Shown: positions 36,472-46,414, counted from the first letter of the stretch. The stretch is DNA of 64,000 bases from Caulobacter rhizosphaerae (GCF_010977555.1 NZ_CP048815.1:372001-436000); one strand, 5' to 3'. Notes: generated by a model from the sequence alone, not told the origin. Made by a program: numbers and translations.

Positions 36472-36824
36472 CCGCCACCCGCGACCGCCTGTTCCTCCTG
36501 CGCCCCGACTGGATCGACCAGGACCGCCCCTGGTTCTGCGTGGCCTGCGCGGCCGTGGAGGGATTCCTCGGCTACTATCCTAAAGTCCGCGACGCTCTCG
36601 ACATCGTCTACCTGCCCTACGAACGGCCGCGCCACCCCATGGTCGGCCTGCTGGGCGAGGCGCATCAGAACCTGCCGACCCTGGTTCTGGCCGAGCCGTT
36701 CGAGCATCCCGACCTGCGCGAGGATGACCTTCAGCGGGCCGGCGACCTGTGGTTCGCCACCAACGAGGGGCCGATCACCCGCGTGCTGGCCGCCCGTTAC
36801 GGGGTCTCGCCGCCGCACCCTTGA
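36468..36824 (+). CDS. DUF3088 domain protein
   Basis: This 118-residue cytoplasmic protein starts within the vapC stop (ATGA overlap), so it is translationally coupled to the toxin. It contains RDRLFLLRPDWIDQDRPWFC (quoted as FLLRPDW and DRPWFCVAC), EGFLGYYPKVRDALDIVYLPYERPRH and LVLAEPFEHPDL, the DUF3088 pattern. The CVACAAVEG segment is reminiscent of the thioredoxin-like CxxC active site of glutaredoxin-type folds, and the overall layout would suit such a fold. Function is unknown. A link to the toxin may be positional only. Confidence 0.7.
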   Translation: MTATRDRLFLLRPDWIDQDRPWFCVACAAVEGFLGYYPKVRDALDIVYLPYERPRHPMVGLLGEAHQNLPTLVLAEPFEHPDLREDDLQRAGDLWFATNEGPITRVLAARYGVSPPHP

Positions 36825-36867
36825 GGTCGCGTCATTTCTCGACCAGGCTTCGCCGACGGAGGCGCCC

Positions 36868-37365
36868 ATGAGCCTGAAGGAAATCGCCCGCTTCGCCGAT
36901 CTGGCCGAGGCTCAGATCGCCGCCTCGCGCCTGAGGGCCGAGGGCGTCCAGGTCCTGGTCCAGAATGAATACTGGGGCGGCGCCGATTTCATCATGACGA
37001 TCGCCATGGGCGGCTTCCGCCTCTGGGCGCCTGAGGGGCAGGCGGCGGAGGCCAGGGCCCTGATCGGCGCGCTGCGCGCCGCCGCCCCGCCACCTCTGGA
37101 GGCCGAGGACGGCGAGCGGGAAGAGCCGGTCGTCGCGCGCGCCCAGCCGGCGCCCGCGGCTGGCCTGGCGGGGACGGGATTGGCCTTGCTGTTGACTCTG
37201 TTCTTCGGCTGGGCGGCCGGCTTCCTGGTCGTCGGCCGCCGTCGCAGCGCCGCCGTGACCGGCGTCATGATGCTGCTGGTCGTGGTCAGCGGCCTCAGCC
37301 TGCTGAGCCTGATCTGGTCGTGGCTGACCTATGCCGGGATCGGCGCGACGCCGGCCCTGCCCTGA
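36868..37365 (+). CDS. DUF2007-like protein with C-terminal membrane segments
   Basis: This 165-residue protein has an N-terminal DUF2007-type domain (about 1-75): [31 protein letters not shown] (here quoted as [18 protein letters not shown] and VQVLVQNE) and [18 protein letters not shown] charged, Ala/Pro-rich linker leads to two membrane helices (about 110-128 and 133-155). DUF2007 is described as a putative signal-transducing domain; its role is unknown. ATG 36868 is preceded by GGAGG. It lies between the toxin unit and lpdA. Confidence 0.7.
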   Translation: MSLKEIARFADLAEAQIAASRLRAEGVQVLVQNEYWGGADFIMTIAMGGFRLWAPEGQAAEARALIGALRAAAPPPLEAEDGEREEPVVARAQPAPAAGLAGTGLALLLTLFFGWAAGFLVVGRRRSAAVTGVMMLLVVVSGLSLLSLIWSWLTYAGIGATPALP

Positions 37366-37567
37366 TCGACCCTGGGCGCGAGGCGACCGAAGCGGGCAAA
37401 ACCCCACGAACTGGGCCTTTAACCCACCTGTTGGGTTGATCCCTGAGGCAGAGACGCTAGGAGTAGCCGCGCGCCCAGTCACCCTCCCGAGCCACCCTTG
37501 GGAAACCGGGGGACAGGCCCCATTTTCTGTCCGGCGCCGAACGCGGCGCGTCTCAAGGCGAAGATCC

Positions 37568-38968
37568 ATGGCTGAATACGACGTCGTCATCATCGGGGGC
37601 GGCCCCGGCGGCTACAATGGCGCGATCCGCGCCGGGCAGCTGGGTCTGAAGACCGCCATCGTCGAAGGACGCGGCAAGCTGGGCGGCACCTGCCTGAACG
37701 TCGGCTGCATGCCGTCCAAGGCCCTGCTGCACGCCTCGGAGATGTTCGAAGCCGCCAGCGGCGGCGAGTTCGCCAAGCTGGGCATCGAGGTCAAGCCGAA
37801 GCTGAACCTGGTGCAGATGATGGCCCAGAAGGCCGAGAGCGTCGAAGCCCTGACCAAGGGCGTCGAGTTCCTGATGAAGAAGAACAAGGTCGACTACATC
37901 AAGGGCTGGGGCCGCATCGACGGGCCCGGCAAGGTGGTCGTGAAGGCCGAGGACGGCAGCGAGACCGTGCTCGAGACCAAGAACATCGTCATCGCCACGG
38001 GCTCGGAGCCCACCCCGCTGCCCGGCGTGACCATCGACAACAAGCGCATCGTCGACTCGACCGGCGCGCTCAGCCTGCCCGAGGCCCCCAAGAGCCTGAT
38101 CGTGGTCGGGGCCGGCGTCATCGGCCTGGAGCTGGGCTCGGTCTGGAAGCGCCTGGGCGCCGAGGTGACCGTGGTCGAGTTCCTGGACCGCATCCTGCCG
38201 GGCACCGACACCGAGGTGGCCAACGCCTTCCAGAAGATCCTCACCAAGCAAGGCTTCAAGTTCAAGCTGGCCTCCAAGGTCACCGGCGCGACCGCCACCG
38301 ACAAGCAGGTGCAACTGACGCTCGAGCCCGTGGCCGGCGGCGACGCCGAGACCCTGCAGGCCGACTACGTGCTGGTGGCCATCGGCCGTCGCCCGTTCAC
38401 CCAAGGCCTGGGCCTGGAGACGGTCGGCATCGTCCCGGACAAGCGCGGCGTGATCGCCAACGACCACTACAAGACCACCGCCCCGGGCGTGTGGGTGATC
38501 GGCGACGTGACCAGCGGCCCGATGCTGGCCCACAAGGCCGAGGACGAGGCCGTGGCCTGCATGGAGCTGATCGCGGGCAAGGCCGGCCACGTGAACTACG
38601 ACATCATCCCGGGCGTGATCTACACCAAGCCGGAAGTCGCCACGGTCGGCAAGACCGAGGAGGACCTGAAGGCCGCGGGCGTCGCCTACAAGGTCGGCAA
38701 GTTCCCGTTCCTGGCCAACAGCCGCGCCAAGATCAACCACGAGACCGACGGCTTCGTGAAGGTGCTGGCCGACGCCAAGACCGACCGGATCCTCGGCGCC
38801 CACGCCGTGGGTCCCAATGTCGGCGACATGATCGCCGAGATCTGCGTGGCCATGGAGTTCGGCGGCGCCTCGGAAGACGTGGCCCGCACCTGCCACCCGC
38901 ACCCGACCCGCTCGGAAGCCTTCCGCCAGGCAGCGATGGGCGTCGAAGGCTGGACGATGCAGGCCTAG
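37568..38968 (+). CDS. lpdA: Dihydrolipoyl dehydrogenase (E3)
   Basis: It reoxidises the dihydrolipoamide of 2-oxoacid dehydrogenase complexes, passing electrons to NAD. The 466-residue protein has the FAD motif [21 protein letters not shown], the redox disulfide Cys42/Cys47 in [13 protein letters not shown], the NAD-binding [20 protein letters not shown], and the catalytic His in [11 protein letters not shown] near the C-terminus. There is no lipoyl domain at the N-terminus. It is the E3 partner of SucAB, separated from it by the vapBC insertion, and must have its own promoter in the 202-bp gap 37366-37567. Confidence 0.98.
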   Translation: MAEYDVVIIGGGPGGYNGAIRAGQLGLKTAIVEGRGKLGGTCLNVGCMPSKALLHASEMFEAASGGEFAKLGIEVKPKLNLVQMMAQKAESVEALTKGVEFLMKKNKVDYIKGWGRIDGPGKVVVKAEDGSETVLETKNIVIATGSEPTPLPGVTIDNKRIVDSTGALSLPEAPKSLIVVGAGVIGLELGSVWKRLGAEVTVVEFLDRILPGTDTEVANAFQKILTKQGFKFKLASKVTGATATDKQVQLTLEPVAGGDAETLQADYVLVAIGRRPFTQGLGLETVGIVPDKRGVIANDHYKTTAPGVWVIGDVTSGPMLAHKAEDEAVACMELIAGKAGHVNYDIIPGVIYTKPEVATVGKTEEDLKAAGVAYKVGKFPFLANSRAKINHETDGFVKVLADAKTDRILGAHAVGPNVGDMIAEICVAMEFGGASEDVARTCHPHPTRSEAFRQAAMGVEGWTMQA

Positions 38969-38978
38969 GGCTTCGAGG

Positions 38979-39599
38979 ATGGGGCCGACCATGATCTTGC
39001 TTCTCGGAGCAATGACGCTGGTCGGTCCCGATCGGCCCGGCGCGCTGTTGGGAACCGCCTCCGCGGAGACCTATTCGGCCTGGCTCGCGAAGACCGCCAT
39101 CGAAACCGAAGACATGGCGAACGGCGCCGGTTCAGAGGTTTGCGCCAGCGCGGCGGCGAAATCTCTTGGTTGGCGAGCTACCGAAGACCCCTATCTCGCG
39201 CCGATAGTGGCCCGCTATGGAACCGCCAGCATCATTGAAAAGGTGCGGGTTACGGGGTGTGGGCGCGATCACGTCCAAACCCTGGTTGTCTATCGGAGCG
39301 AAGGCAGTCGGTTCGCCGTCGTCCGTCTGGCGCAGGGGGAATCCATCGCACCGATCCGGCCGACATGGGACGCGACCCATGTGGTGGCGGAACAAGCCTG
39401 GTCCGTTGCGGATCGATACGGTTGCTCGACTGAGGACAGTCTTCGGATGGGTGAGACACATCTTCTGTCGCCGGTGCGCGACGGCGAATGGACCGAGCTT
39501 TGGCCGCTGACGGTTTGCGGCGCACCGCAAGCTTTCGCCGTGACATTCAAGATGAAATCCCCCGACAATGTCGAATTCCGAGTCGAACGCCGACAATGA
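38979..39599 (+). CDS. Hypothetical exported protein
   Basis: I do not recognise this 206-residue protein. It has a weak hydrophobic N-terminus (MILLLGAMTLVGP, perhaps starting at the ATG at 38991) and four cysteines in the remainder (GSEVCASA, VTGCGRD, RYGCSTED, LTVCGAP), which could form two disulfides in the periplasm. The body is mainly beta-prone. Third-position GC is clearly lower than in lpdA. It starts 10 bp after the lpdA stop and may be read from that promoter. The next gene (39708) is also a small exported orphan with a similar VDGCPVSS cysteine. Confidence 0.6.
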   Translation: MGPTMILLLGAMTLVGPDRPGALLGTASAETYSAWLAKTAIETEDMANGAGSEVCASAAAKSLGWRATEDPYLAPIVARYGTASIIEKVRVTGCGRDHVQTLVVYRSEGSRFAVVRLAQGESIAPIRPTWDATHVVAEQAWSVADRYGCSTEDSLRMGETHLLSPVRDGEWTELWPLTVCGAPQAFAVTFKMKSPDNVEFRVERRQ

Positions 39600-39707
39600 A
39601 CGATTGGTCGAGGGCGCGGTGACGCGGCCCCAGGATGTCCAAGAGTTAATGCGCGCGTTCGAGCCATCGGACGTAGAATGGCGGGGTCTCGGAAACGGAG
39701 CCCGGCC

Positions 39708-40028
39708 ATGCTTTTATCCGCCCTGCTGTTGGCCGCCGCCGTCCACGCCGCGCCGCCGCCCTCGTTGAAGGCGAGTCTGGCGCGGGGCGGACAGGTCACG
39801 GTCCATGGCTCGAAGGAAGAGGTTCTCCAGGCGATCAAGACCGAGGAGGCCTGCCGGACATCGGGCCTGCAACTGGCCGAGTCCGCGCCGGCCGCGAACC
39901 CGAAGGTCCAGCGTCTGGGCGACCTGCCGCCGGCCAATCACACCCTGACCGTGCTGCGCAGCGTCGACGGCTGCCCGGTGTCGTCGACCATCCGCTTCAA
40001 CGTGGATCGGCCGGCCGGGCGGCGTTAG
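39708..40028 (+). CDS. Small hypothetical exported protein
   Basis: This 106-residue protein has a clear signal peptide (MLLSALLLAAAVHAAPPP). The ATG at 39708 is chosen over one 30 bases upstream because GGAG lies seven bases before it and the signal peptide then starts at the N-terminus. The mature part has two cysteines (EEACRTSG, VDGCPVSS) and the segment ANHTLTVLRSVDGCPVSSTIRFNV. I do not recognise a family. It is followed by a long inverted repeat (40045-40143). Confidence 0.55.
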   Translation: MLLSALLLAAAVHAAPPPSLKASLARGGQVTVHGSKEEVLQAIKTEEACRTSGLQLAESAPAANPKVQRLGDLPPANHTLTVLRSVDGCPVSSTIRFNVDRPAGRR

Positions 40029-40044
40029 GTCCGCTCCCCTCTCA

Positions 40045-40143
40045 CCGGGCCTTGTGCCCGGGACCCCTCTCTCCGCCACAGGCGTGGCGCGCCATTTTGC
40101 TTCACCGTCGGCTGAACCAGGGTTCCCGGGCACAAGGCCCGGG
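40045..40143. repeat. 18-bp inverted repeat with long loop
   Basis: CCGGGCCTTGTGCCCGGG (40045-40062) and its reverse complement CCCGGGCACAAGGCCCGG (40126-40143) are separated by 63 bp. Each arm is itself nearly palindromic. It lies between convergent genes and is a common type of intergenic element in Caulobacter-like genomes. Confidence 0.75.
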
Positions 40144-40186
40144 ATGACGGTGGAAGGAGCGGAGACGGAGCTACTCATGACCACGC

Positions 40187-40218
40187 AAAAGCCCCGCCGG
40201 GGGCAAATCCGGCGGGGC
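40187..40218 (-). terminator. Terminator of chemoreceptor gene
   Basis: Ten-bp stem GCCCCGCCGG (40191-40200) / CCGGCGGGGC (40209-40218), loop of eight, then TTTTG on the minus strand. A second smaller hairpin (CGCCCTC/GAGGGCG, 40250-40271) lies between it and the chemoreceptor stop. Confidence 0.85.
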
Positions 40219-40286
40219 CTACGCTCGCTAGGTCCTCGAGGGGAGGAGACGCCCTCCGAAACGCGAGGGCGCTACGCTACTAAAAC

Positions 40287-42269
40287 CTAGAACTCTTCCC
40301 AGTCGTCGCTGCTCGGCTGGGCCGAGCCGGCGAAGGCGGCGAGCTTGGCTTGCGCCGCGGCGACGGGGTTTGCGCCGGGGCGGTTGGCGGCGGTCGCCGG
40401 GGCGACGGCGGGCCGCGGGGCCGGACGCGTCACCTGGGTCGGCGGCGCGGCGCGGCGGGTGCTGGAGCGCACCGCGGCGCTGGCGCCGCTCACCTGGAAG
40501 CGCCCGATCATCTGCATCAGGCCGTTGGCCTCGCCCTTCAACGCATGGCTGGCGGCGGTGGACTGCTCGACCATGGCGGCGTTCTGCTGCACCGTCTGGT
40601 CCATCTGGTTGACGGCGGCGTTGACCTGGTTGAGGCCGGTGGCCTGTTCCGAGCCGGAGGCGGCGATCTCGCTGACCAGGCCGTCGATCTCGCTGACCTT
40701 GCCGACGATGGCCTGCAGGGCCTCGCCCGTCTGGCCGACCATCGACACGCCCTGGCTGACCTGCTGCGACGAGGTCGAGATCAGGGTCTTGATCTCCTTG
40801 GCGGCGTCGGCCGAGCGCTGGGCCAGGGCCCGCACTTCCTGCGCAACGACGGCGAAGCCGCGGCCAGCGTCCCCGGCCCGGGCGGCCTCGACTCCGGCGT
40901 TCAAGGCCAGCAGGTTGGTCTGGAAGGCGATCTCGTCGATGACGCCGATGATCTGGCTGATCGACTGCGACGACTTCTCGATCTGGTTCATGGCGTCGAC
41001 GGCGCCGCGCACCACCACGGCCGAGCGCTCGGCGTCCGAACGGGTGGAGGTGACGACGCGCGAGGCCTCGACGGCGCCGGCCGACGAGCGCTTCACCGTG
41101 GCGGTGATCTCGTCCAGGGCGGCGGCGGTCTCTTCCAGGCTGGCGGCCTGCTGCTCGCTGCGGCGCGACAGGTCGTCGGCGGCCGAGGCGATCTCGTCCG
41201 AGCCCGAACCGATGCTGTTGGCGGCGTGGACGATGGTGCGCATCGCCTCTTCCATCTGGGTGATGGCGCCGTTGAAGTCGCTCTGCAGGCGCTGGTAGGC
41301 CTGGGGGAAGGCGGCGTCGACACGATAGGTCAGGTCGCCGTCGGCCAGGCGGTTCAGGCCCGTGGCGATGTGCTCCATGACGAAGGCCTGCTCGCGGGCG
41401 GCGGCCTCGGCGACCTCCTGGTTGCGACGGCGTTCGGCCTCGGTCTCGGCGCTCGCGCGCTGCTGGGCGGCCTCGGCGGTGCGCAGGGCCAGGGCGTTGT
41501 CCTTGAACACCTGGACCGACCGGGCCATGGCGCCGACCTCGTCCTTGCGCTGGGCGCCGACCACCTCGACGTCCACCGAGCCCTGGGCCAGGACCTCCAT
41601 GGTGCGCGACAGGCCGGCCAGCGGCGCGGCGATCTTCGAGCGGCCGATCCACAGGGCGAAGACCAGGGCGGCGGCCGAGGCGATCAGGCCGAAGGCGATG
41701 GTCATCAGCGTGCCGGTCTGGGCCTGCTGGGCGGCCTCGGCCACCATGGCCTTGGTCTCGTCGGCGTGGCCATTGGTGTAGGCGGCGACGTCCTTGCTGA
41801 GGCTGGCGATGTCGGGGTCGATCACGCCCATGACCATCTTGGCCGCGTCGTTGGCGTCTTGCAGGCCCAGGTCCGCGCCCTGGCGGGCGCTGGAATAGAT
41901 GCGATCCAGGCGGACGCCGTAGTCGGCCAGCTTCTTGGCGTCGGCCGGATCGGTGTGCTTGATCTTGTCGAGGGCGACCTTGGCTTCCTTGTAGGCGGTG
42001 TCGATCTCGGCGCTGGCCTGTTTCGCCTCGGGCGAAGCGGCCTGGTTGGCGATCGTGCGATAGGCCGCGTAGCCGATGATGGCGACGCGACGGTTAAACC
42101 GCGCGCCTTCCAGTTCCGATGGCGCGCGCTGCTCGACCAGCACCTTGGTGGCGGCTTCCGAGATCCTGGCCTGCCAGGCGCCGACGCCGGTGATCGCCAG
42201 GGCGACGACGGTCAGGAGGACGGCCGGCAGGGCCACCTTGGTGGAGATCTTCAGGTCGTCGAACTTCAT
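40287..42269 (-). CDS. Methyl-accepting chemotaxis protein
   Basis: This 660-residue chemoreceptor starts at the ATG at 42269 ([15 protein letters not shown]), the usual opening of this class; the upstream in-frame extension is not membrane-targeting. It has two membrane helices (about 13-33 and 185-207) around a four-helix periplasmic sensor ([25 protein letters not shown] region), a HAMP domain, a second HAMP-like segment ([19 protein letters not shown]) and the signalling hairpin with [29 protein letters not shown] (in parts: [18 protein letters not shown]). The C-terminus ends DWEEF, a pentapeptide like the CheR/CheB-docking NWETF. It is monocistronic. The ligand is unknown. Confidence 0.95.
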   Translation of the reverse strand: MKFDDLKISTKVALPAVLLTVVALAITGVGAWQARISEAATKVLVEQRAPSELEGARFNRRVAIIGYAAYRTIANQAASPEAKQASAEIDTAYKEAKVALDKIKHTDPADAKKLADYGVRLDRIYSSARQGADLGLQDANDAAKMVMGVIDPDIASLSKDVAAYTNGHADETKAMVAEAAQQAQTGTLMTIAFGLIASAAALVFALWIGRSKIAAPLAGLSRTMEVLAQGSVDVEVVGAQRKDEVGAMARSVQVFKDNALALRTAEAAQQRASAETEAERRRNQEVAEAAAREQAFVMEHIATGLNRLADGDLTYRVDAAFPQAYQRLQSDFNGAITQMEEAMRTIVHAANSIGSGSDEIASAADDLSRRSEQQAASLEETAAALDEITATVKRSSAGAVEASRVVTSTRSDAERSAVVVRGAVDAMNQIEKSSQSISQIIGVIDEIAFQTNLLALNAGVEAARAGDAGRGFAVVAQEVRALAQRSADAAKEIKTLISTSSQQVSQGVSMVGQTGEALQAIVGKVSEIDGLVSEIAASGSEQATGLNQVNAAVNQMDQTVQQNAAMVEQSTAASHALKGEANGLMQMIGRFQVSGASAAVRSSTRRAAPPTQVTRPAPRPAVAPATAANRPGANPVAAAQAKLAAFAGSAQPSSDDWEEF

Positions 42270-42529
42270 CTCTGGCCCCATGTCGGGTCGGCCTCGAAGA
42301 AAGGGCGGACTCCGGTCTTGGCCCCCAGAAGGCGGTAAGCGCCGTAAAAGCACAGTTAATCGCGAGGTTTTGGGCGCCTTGGGCGGCGGAATGTCACAGC
42401 GCGGGCGGCGCGCTCCTTGACGGTATACCCTCTAAGGTAATCATAAATCGACATAGCAACTTTATCGTGAATATTCAAGCTTCGCCTTTCGGCGGCGCGA
42501 ACGCGTCGCTTTGCGCGTGCGAGGGGACC

Positions 42530-44569
42530 ATGAGCCAGCCGAACCGGCCCAACATCCTGCTGATCACCTGTGACCAGTACCGCTTTCCGAGGTTTTCCTA
42601 CGGGGCCGAGGCCGGGTTCGACGAGCCGTTGAAGCGGATCCTGGGGTTCCAGCGCGAGGACGACGCCCACAACCCCTACGCCCAGTACTTCCCCGGCCTG
42701 CTGGCGCTGCGCGAGAACGCGGCGCTGCTGCGCAACCACACCATCGCCGCCAGCGCCTGCACGCCTAGCCGGGCGACGATCTATACCGGGCAGTACGGGA
42801 CCAGAACGGGGGTCACCCAGACCGACGGCCTGTTCAAGAGCGGCGATTCCTACAACTTCCCCTGGCTGGCGGCGGACGGCGTCCCCACCCTGGGGACCTG
42901 GATGCGCGAGGCCGGCTACACCACCCACTATTTCGGCAAGTGGCACGTCAGCAACCCGCCCGAGCACTCGCTGGACCGCTACGGCTTCGACGACTGGGAA
43001 GAGTCCTATCCCGAGCCGCACGGGGCGGCGATCAACAATCTGGGCGTCTATCGCGACGCCGGCTTCACCGACCAGGCCTGCGCCTTCATCCGCCGCAAGG
43101 CCCTGGCCCTGAACTACAACCGCGCCCAGGCCGTCCAGCAGGCCCAGGACCCCTACGCCGCCGGTCCCGAGGTCGACGCCATTCCGCCCTGGTTCGCGGT
43201 GGCCTCGTTCACCAATCCACACGACATCGCCACCTATCCGGCGGTGATCGCCCAGGCCCTGCCGACTCCTGACAATTCGGGCACGCAGTCGATCTTCGGT
43301 CCGCTGACGACGCCGCTGACGGGGCAGAAGACGCCGCCGCCGACCGCCGGCACGATCCAGATCGCGCTGAACGAACGCGGCTTCCCGCAGGACTGCGCCA
43401 GGCCCTCGCCCACCCAGAACGAGTCCCTGGCCGACAAGCCCAGCTGCCAGCACGACTACGCCTACAAGGTGGGCCTGGCCCTGAACGCCAAGACCGGCTT
43501 CAACATCGTCAACACCGCCAAGACCAAGATCGACGACAAGTTCCCCAATCTGGCGAAGGGCGATCTGCTGGACGATGAGCAATCCATGCAGATCGCGGTC
43601 CAGCAGGCCCTGAACGGCGTGCTGCCGTTCCAGCTGAGCGACGCGCCCGAGCGCTACGCCCTGGAGTTCCTGCAGCTCTATGCCTGGCTGCATTCGATCG
43701 TCGACGTCCACGTGGCGGCGGTGCTGAAGACGCTGGAGGAGACCGGCCAGGCGAACAACACCATCGTCATCTTCCTGGCCGACCACGGCGAGTACGGCGC
43801 GGCCCACGGCATGATGATCGAGAAGTGGCACACCGCCTACCAGGAGGCCCTGCACGTGCCGGTGATCGTGCGCTTCCCGCCGTCGACCCAGGTGGTCGAG
43901 AACGCGCGGGGGGCAGGCGAGGGGCCGCTGAGCTGCACGCCGCGCCAGATCGACGCCCTGACCAGCCATATCGACATCCTGCCCACCGTGCTGGGCCTGG
44001 CCGGGGTGACGCCGCAGCAGCGGGCGACGATCGCCGAAACCCTGGGCCGCCATCGTCCCGTGCCGCCCTTGCCGGGCGCGGACCTGTCGGGCCTGCTGAA
44101 GGGCGAGGCCGACCAGGTGATCGAGCCCGACGGCGGCGAGCGGCGGGGCGTGCTGTTCATCACCGACGACGAGATCACCGCCCCCTCGCCCTCGAACGAC
44201 GATCCGGCCAATCTCAAGTGCGACAAGGAGTTCGAGGTCTACCGACGCGTGGTCGACACGGTGAACCAGGAGCATCCGGCCGTGAACCTGGCGCCAGGCC
44301 CGGTGCGCCAGCCCAACCATGTCCGCTGCGTGCGCACCGCCCGCCACAAGCTCAGCCGCTATTTCGACCCGTCCGGCCAGGCGCCCCAGGAATGGGAGAT
44401 GTACGACCTGCAACTGGACCCCAACGAGGAGGTCAACCTCGTGCAGGTGATGCGCTCACCGCCCGCCGCCCGCGCGGACCTGCCGTCGCCGTTCGTCGCG
44501 GCGGCGGTGCAGACCGAGGCGGATCGGCTGGCGAAGCTGTTGGCGGAACTGGAAGCGCGGGACCTCTAA
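42530..44569 (+). CDS. Sulfatase-family hydrolase (formylglycine-dependent)
   Basis: This 679-residue alkaline-phosphatase-superfamily enzyme has the sulfatase signature CTPSR at residue 77 (ASACTPSRATIYTGQYGTRTG), where Cys77 would be oxidised to formylglycine by a maturase. Metal-ligand motifs are NILLITCDQ near the N-terminus and FLADHGEYGAAHG, with KWHTAYQEALHVPVIVR, in the second half. It lacks a signal peptide when started at ATG 42530 (GAGGGG upstream), so a cytoplasmic location is likely. It is larger than most sulfatases (about 450-550 residues), with insertions near 240-390. Substrate unknown; a phosphonate/phosphodiester activity cannot be excluded. It is divergent from the chemoreceptor. 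Confidence 0.85.
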   Translation: MSQPNRPNILLITCDQYRFPRFSYGAEAGFDEPLKRILGFQREDDAHNPYAQYFPGLLALRENAALLRNHTIAASACTPSRATIYTGQYGTRTGVTQTDGLFKSGDSYNFPWLAADGVPTLGTWMREAGYTTHYFGKWHVSNPPEHSLDRYGFDDWEESYPEPHGAAINNLGVYRDAGFTDQACAFIRRKALALNYNRAQAVQQAQDPYAAGPEVDAIPPWFAVASFTNPHDIATYPAVIAQALPTPDNSGTQSIFGPLTTPLTGQKTPPPTAGTIQIALNERGFPQDCARPSPTQNESLADKPSCQHDYAYKVGLALNAKTGFNIVNTAKTKIDDKFPNLAKGDLLDDEQSMQIAVQQALNGVLPFQLSDAPERYALEFLQLYAWLHSIVDVHVAAVLKTLEETGQANNTIVIFLADHGEYGAAHGMMIEKWHTAYQEALHVPVIVRFPPSTQVVENARGAGEGPLSCTPRQIDALTSHIDILPTVLGLAGVTPQQRATIAETLGRHRPVPPLPGADLSGLLKGEADQVIEPDGGERRGVLFITDDEITAPSPSNDDPANLKCDKEFEVYRRVVDTVNQEHPAVNLAPGPVRQPNHVRCVRTARHKLSRYFDPSGQAPQEWEMYDLQLDPNEEVNLVQVMRSPPAARADLPSPFVAAAVQTEADRLAKLLAELEARDL

Positions 44570-44570
44570 A

Positions 44571-44597
44571 TTCCTTCTCCCCTTGTGGGAGAAGGAA
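44571..44597. terminator. Hairpin between sulfatase and xerC
   Basis: Eleven-bp stem TTCCTTCTCCC (44571-44581) / GGGAGAAGGAA (44587-44597) with a five-base loop between convergent stops. Purine-rich and pyrimidine-rich ends serve both directions. Confidence 0.7.
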
Positions 44598-44601
44598 AGC
44601 A

Positions 44602-45543
44602 CTAGGCCCGCGGATGCGCCTTGCCGTAGGCGGCCAGCAGGCCCGCGGCGTCCACCTGGGTGTAGCGCTGGGTGGTCGACAGCGAGGCGTGGCCCAGCAG
44701 GTCCTGGATCGCGCGCAGGTCGGCGCCGGCGCCCAGCAGGTGGGTGGCGAACGAATGGCGCAGGGCATGCGGCGTGGCGCGGTCGGACAGGCCAAGGCGG
44801 CTTCGGAGCGCCTGCATGGTCGCCTGGACATGGCGCGGCGACAGCGGCCCGCCGCGCTTGGCGCGAAACAGCGGATCGTCCGGCTGCAGGGCGAAGGGCA
44901 GGGCGGTCACATAGGTGTCGATCCGCTCACGAACGACGTCGAGCACCGGCACGATGCGGGTCTTGCCGCCCTTGCCGGTGATCCGCAGGCTGTCGGCCAG
45001 GGGCGCGTCGCGGCGGGTGAGGGACAGGCCCTCGGAGATCCGCAGGCCGCAGCCCCACAGCAGGGTCAGCACGGCCGCGTCGCGGGCTGCTTCCCAATCC
45101 TCCCGGTCGGGGTCGAGGGACAGTTCGGCGATCAGGCCGTGAGCCTGGTCCTCGGACACCGGGCGCGGGGCGCCGACCTTGATGCGGGGGCCGCGCACCA
45201 GTCCGATGGCGGCGTTGGGCGTGTCCAGCCGGTGGTCGAGATAACGGTGGAAGGCGCGGATCGACGACAGGCTCTGCGACAGCGAGCGTGGCGACAGGCC
45301 CTCGCGATCGTCGCCATTCTGGGAACGCGGGGGCTCGCGGCGGAAGGCCAGGTAGGCGCGCAGCTCGGCCGCCGTGATCCCGCCCAGGTCGGACGCCGAC
45401 AGGGCCTCGCCACGATGGCGCTCCAGGAAGTTCAGATAGGCCAGGACGTTGTCGCCATAGGCCCGCACAGTGCGTGGCGAGGCGCGCCGCTCGAGGGCCA
45501 GGTGGTCCAGCCAGTCCGAAAGGGCGGCGCGGGCCGTGCTCAT
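44602..45543 (-). CDS. xerC: Tyrosine recombinase XerC
   Basis: XerC with XerD resolves chromosome dimers at dif. The 313-residue protein has an N-terminal core-binding SAM-like domain (about 1-100) and the catalytic domain with all six active residues visible: Arg in LLWGCGLRISEGLSL, Lys in GKGGKTRIVP, His-x-x-Arg in PHALRHSFATHLLG, His in LLGHASLSTTQRY, and the nucleophile Tyr294. It is distinguished from an integrase by length and by the adjacent DUF484 gene, a conserved pairing in Proteobacteria. Confidence 0.95.
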   Translation of the reverse strand: MSTARAALSDWLDHLALERRASPRTVRAYGDNVLAYLNFLERHRGEALSASDLGGITAAELRAYLAFRREPPRSQNGDDREGLSPRSLSQSLSSIRAFHRYLDHRLDTPNAAIGLVRGPRIKVGAPRPVSEDQAHGLIAELSLDPDREDWEAARDAAVLTLLWGCGLRISEGLSLTRRDAPLADSLRITGKGGKTRIVPVLDVVRERIDTYVTALPFALQPDDPLFRAKRGGPLSPRHVQATMQALRSRLGLSDRATPHALRHSFATHLLGAGADLRAIQDLLGHASLSTTQRYTQVDAAGLLAAYGKAHPRA

Positions 45544-45583
45544 CCCCGGCCTTCCTTGGGAAGGCCTGTCCGCCCTCCGGTCG

Positions 45584-46264
45584 TCACAGGATCGGCCAGC
45601 GCTCGGCCGTGCGTTCGACGACGCGGGCCAGGAAGGCGACCAGGTCCGAGCCCATGTCGGCCGTGAAGCCCTCGGGGTCGGCCGAGCCGAAGGCCAGCAG
45701 GCCCTGGCGCGAGGGCTCCCACACGGCCATGCGGACCAGGGCCATGCTCTTGATCTCGTCGATGCGCTCGCCGAACAGGCCCAGGGCGGGGGCGTGGAAG
45801 CCCATGCGGGCGACGCCGTGGTCGCCCATGATCATGTCGATCTGGCCGGCGATCAGGGCGTGCCAGCCGGCCGGCACGCGGCCAGGGCCTTCCAGCACGA
45901 CCACCCCGGCGGCCAGGCCGAAGCGCAGGATGGCCATCTCGTCGACGCGGCGGGCCAGGTCGGAATGGTTGCGGGCGTCCAGCAGGTCGATGACCGCGGC
46001 GTGGGTCTGGGCCTGGGCCGAATGGTTGGCGCGCGCCGTCGCCTCGATCTGGCGGCGGACCAGGGCCTCGCGCTCGTGCGCGGCCGAGACCCGGGCCAGG
46101 GCGGCGGGACCGAAATCGACGATGTTGCTGGCGTCGGGGCGCAGGCCCAGGTCGCTGAGCAGGTCGGGATCCTGGTGCAGGAAGTCGGGCTCGGCCCTCA
46201 GGAAGTCGCGGACGGCCTCGGCGTCGACCGGATAGGGCAGTATCGCCTGGGTCGCGTCGGTCAT
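45584..46264 (-). CDS. DUF484 family protein
   Basis: This 226-residue cytoplasmic protein is the usual partner gene of xerC (as yigA in E. coli). It opens with VRDFLRAEPDFLHQDPDLL, a coiled-coil-prone segment follows (about 60-95), and the rest forms a GAF-like domain: ALVRMAVWEPSRQGLLAFGSADPEGFTADMGSDLVAFLARVVER (in parts: QGLLAFGSADPEGF, DLVAFLARVVERT). The start at ATG 46264 is the conserved one. It is 40 bp upstream of xerC on the same strand, so they are probably cotranscribed. Molecular function is unknown. Confidence 0.88.
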   Translation of the reverse strand: MTDATQAILPYPVDAEAVRDFLRAEPDFLHQDPDLLSDLGLRPDASNIVDFGPAALARVSAAHEREALVRRQIEATARANHSAQAQTHAAVIDLLDARNHSDLARRVDEMAILRFGLAAGVVVLEGPGRVPAGWHALIAGQIDMIMGDHGVARMGFHAPALGLFGERIDEIKSMALVRMAVWEPSRQGLLAFGSADPEGFTADMGSDLVAFLARVVERTAERWPIL

Positions 46265-46414
46265 GGTCTGACTACTCCATCCACTGTTCGTCCCCATATG
46301 CGATCACCGGCGGGGCGGTCCCGATGAAGCCCCAGTTCGGTTAACAGCCGCTTGATGGCCGCCCCGCCGCCTCTCGACCTTCCGACGTTTCCAAGGCAGA
46401 ACCCGATCGTCCCC

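Noticed and set aside
40045..40143. Inverted repeat after the small orphan gene as an attachment site
   Set aside because: No integrase or mobile genes nearby apart from the housekeeping xerC; the same type of palindrome occurs at many convergent gene ends.
42354..42529. CtrA binding sites in the chemoreceptor-sulfatase gap
   Set aside because: The region is AT-rich, but I could not find a full TTAA-N7-TTAA pair.
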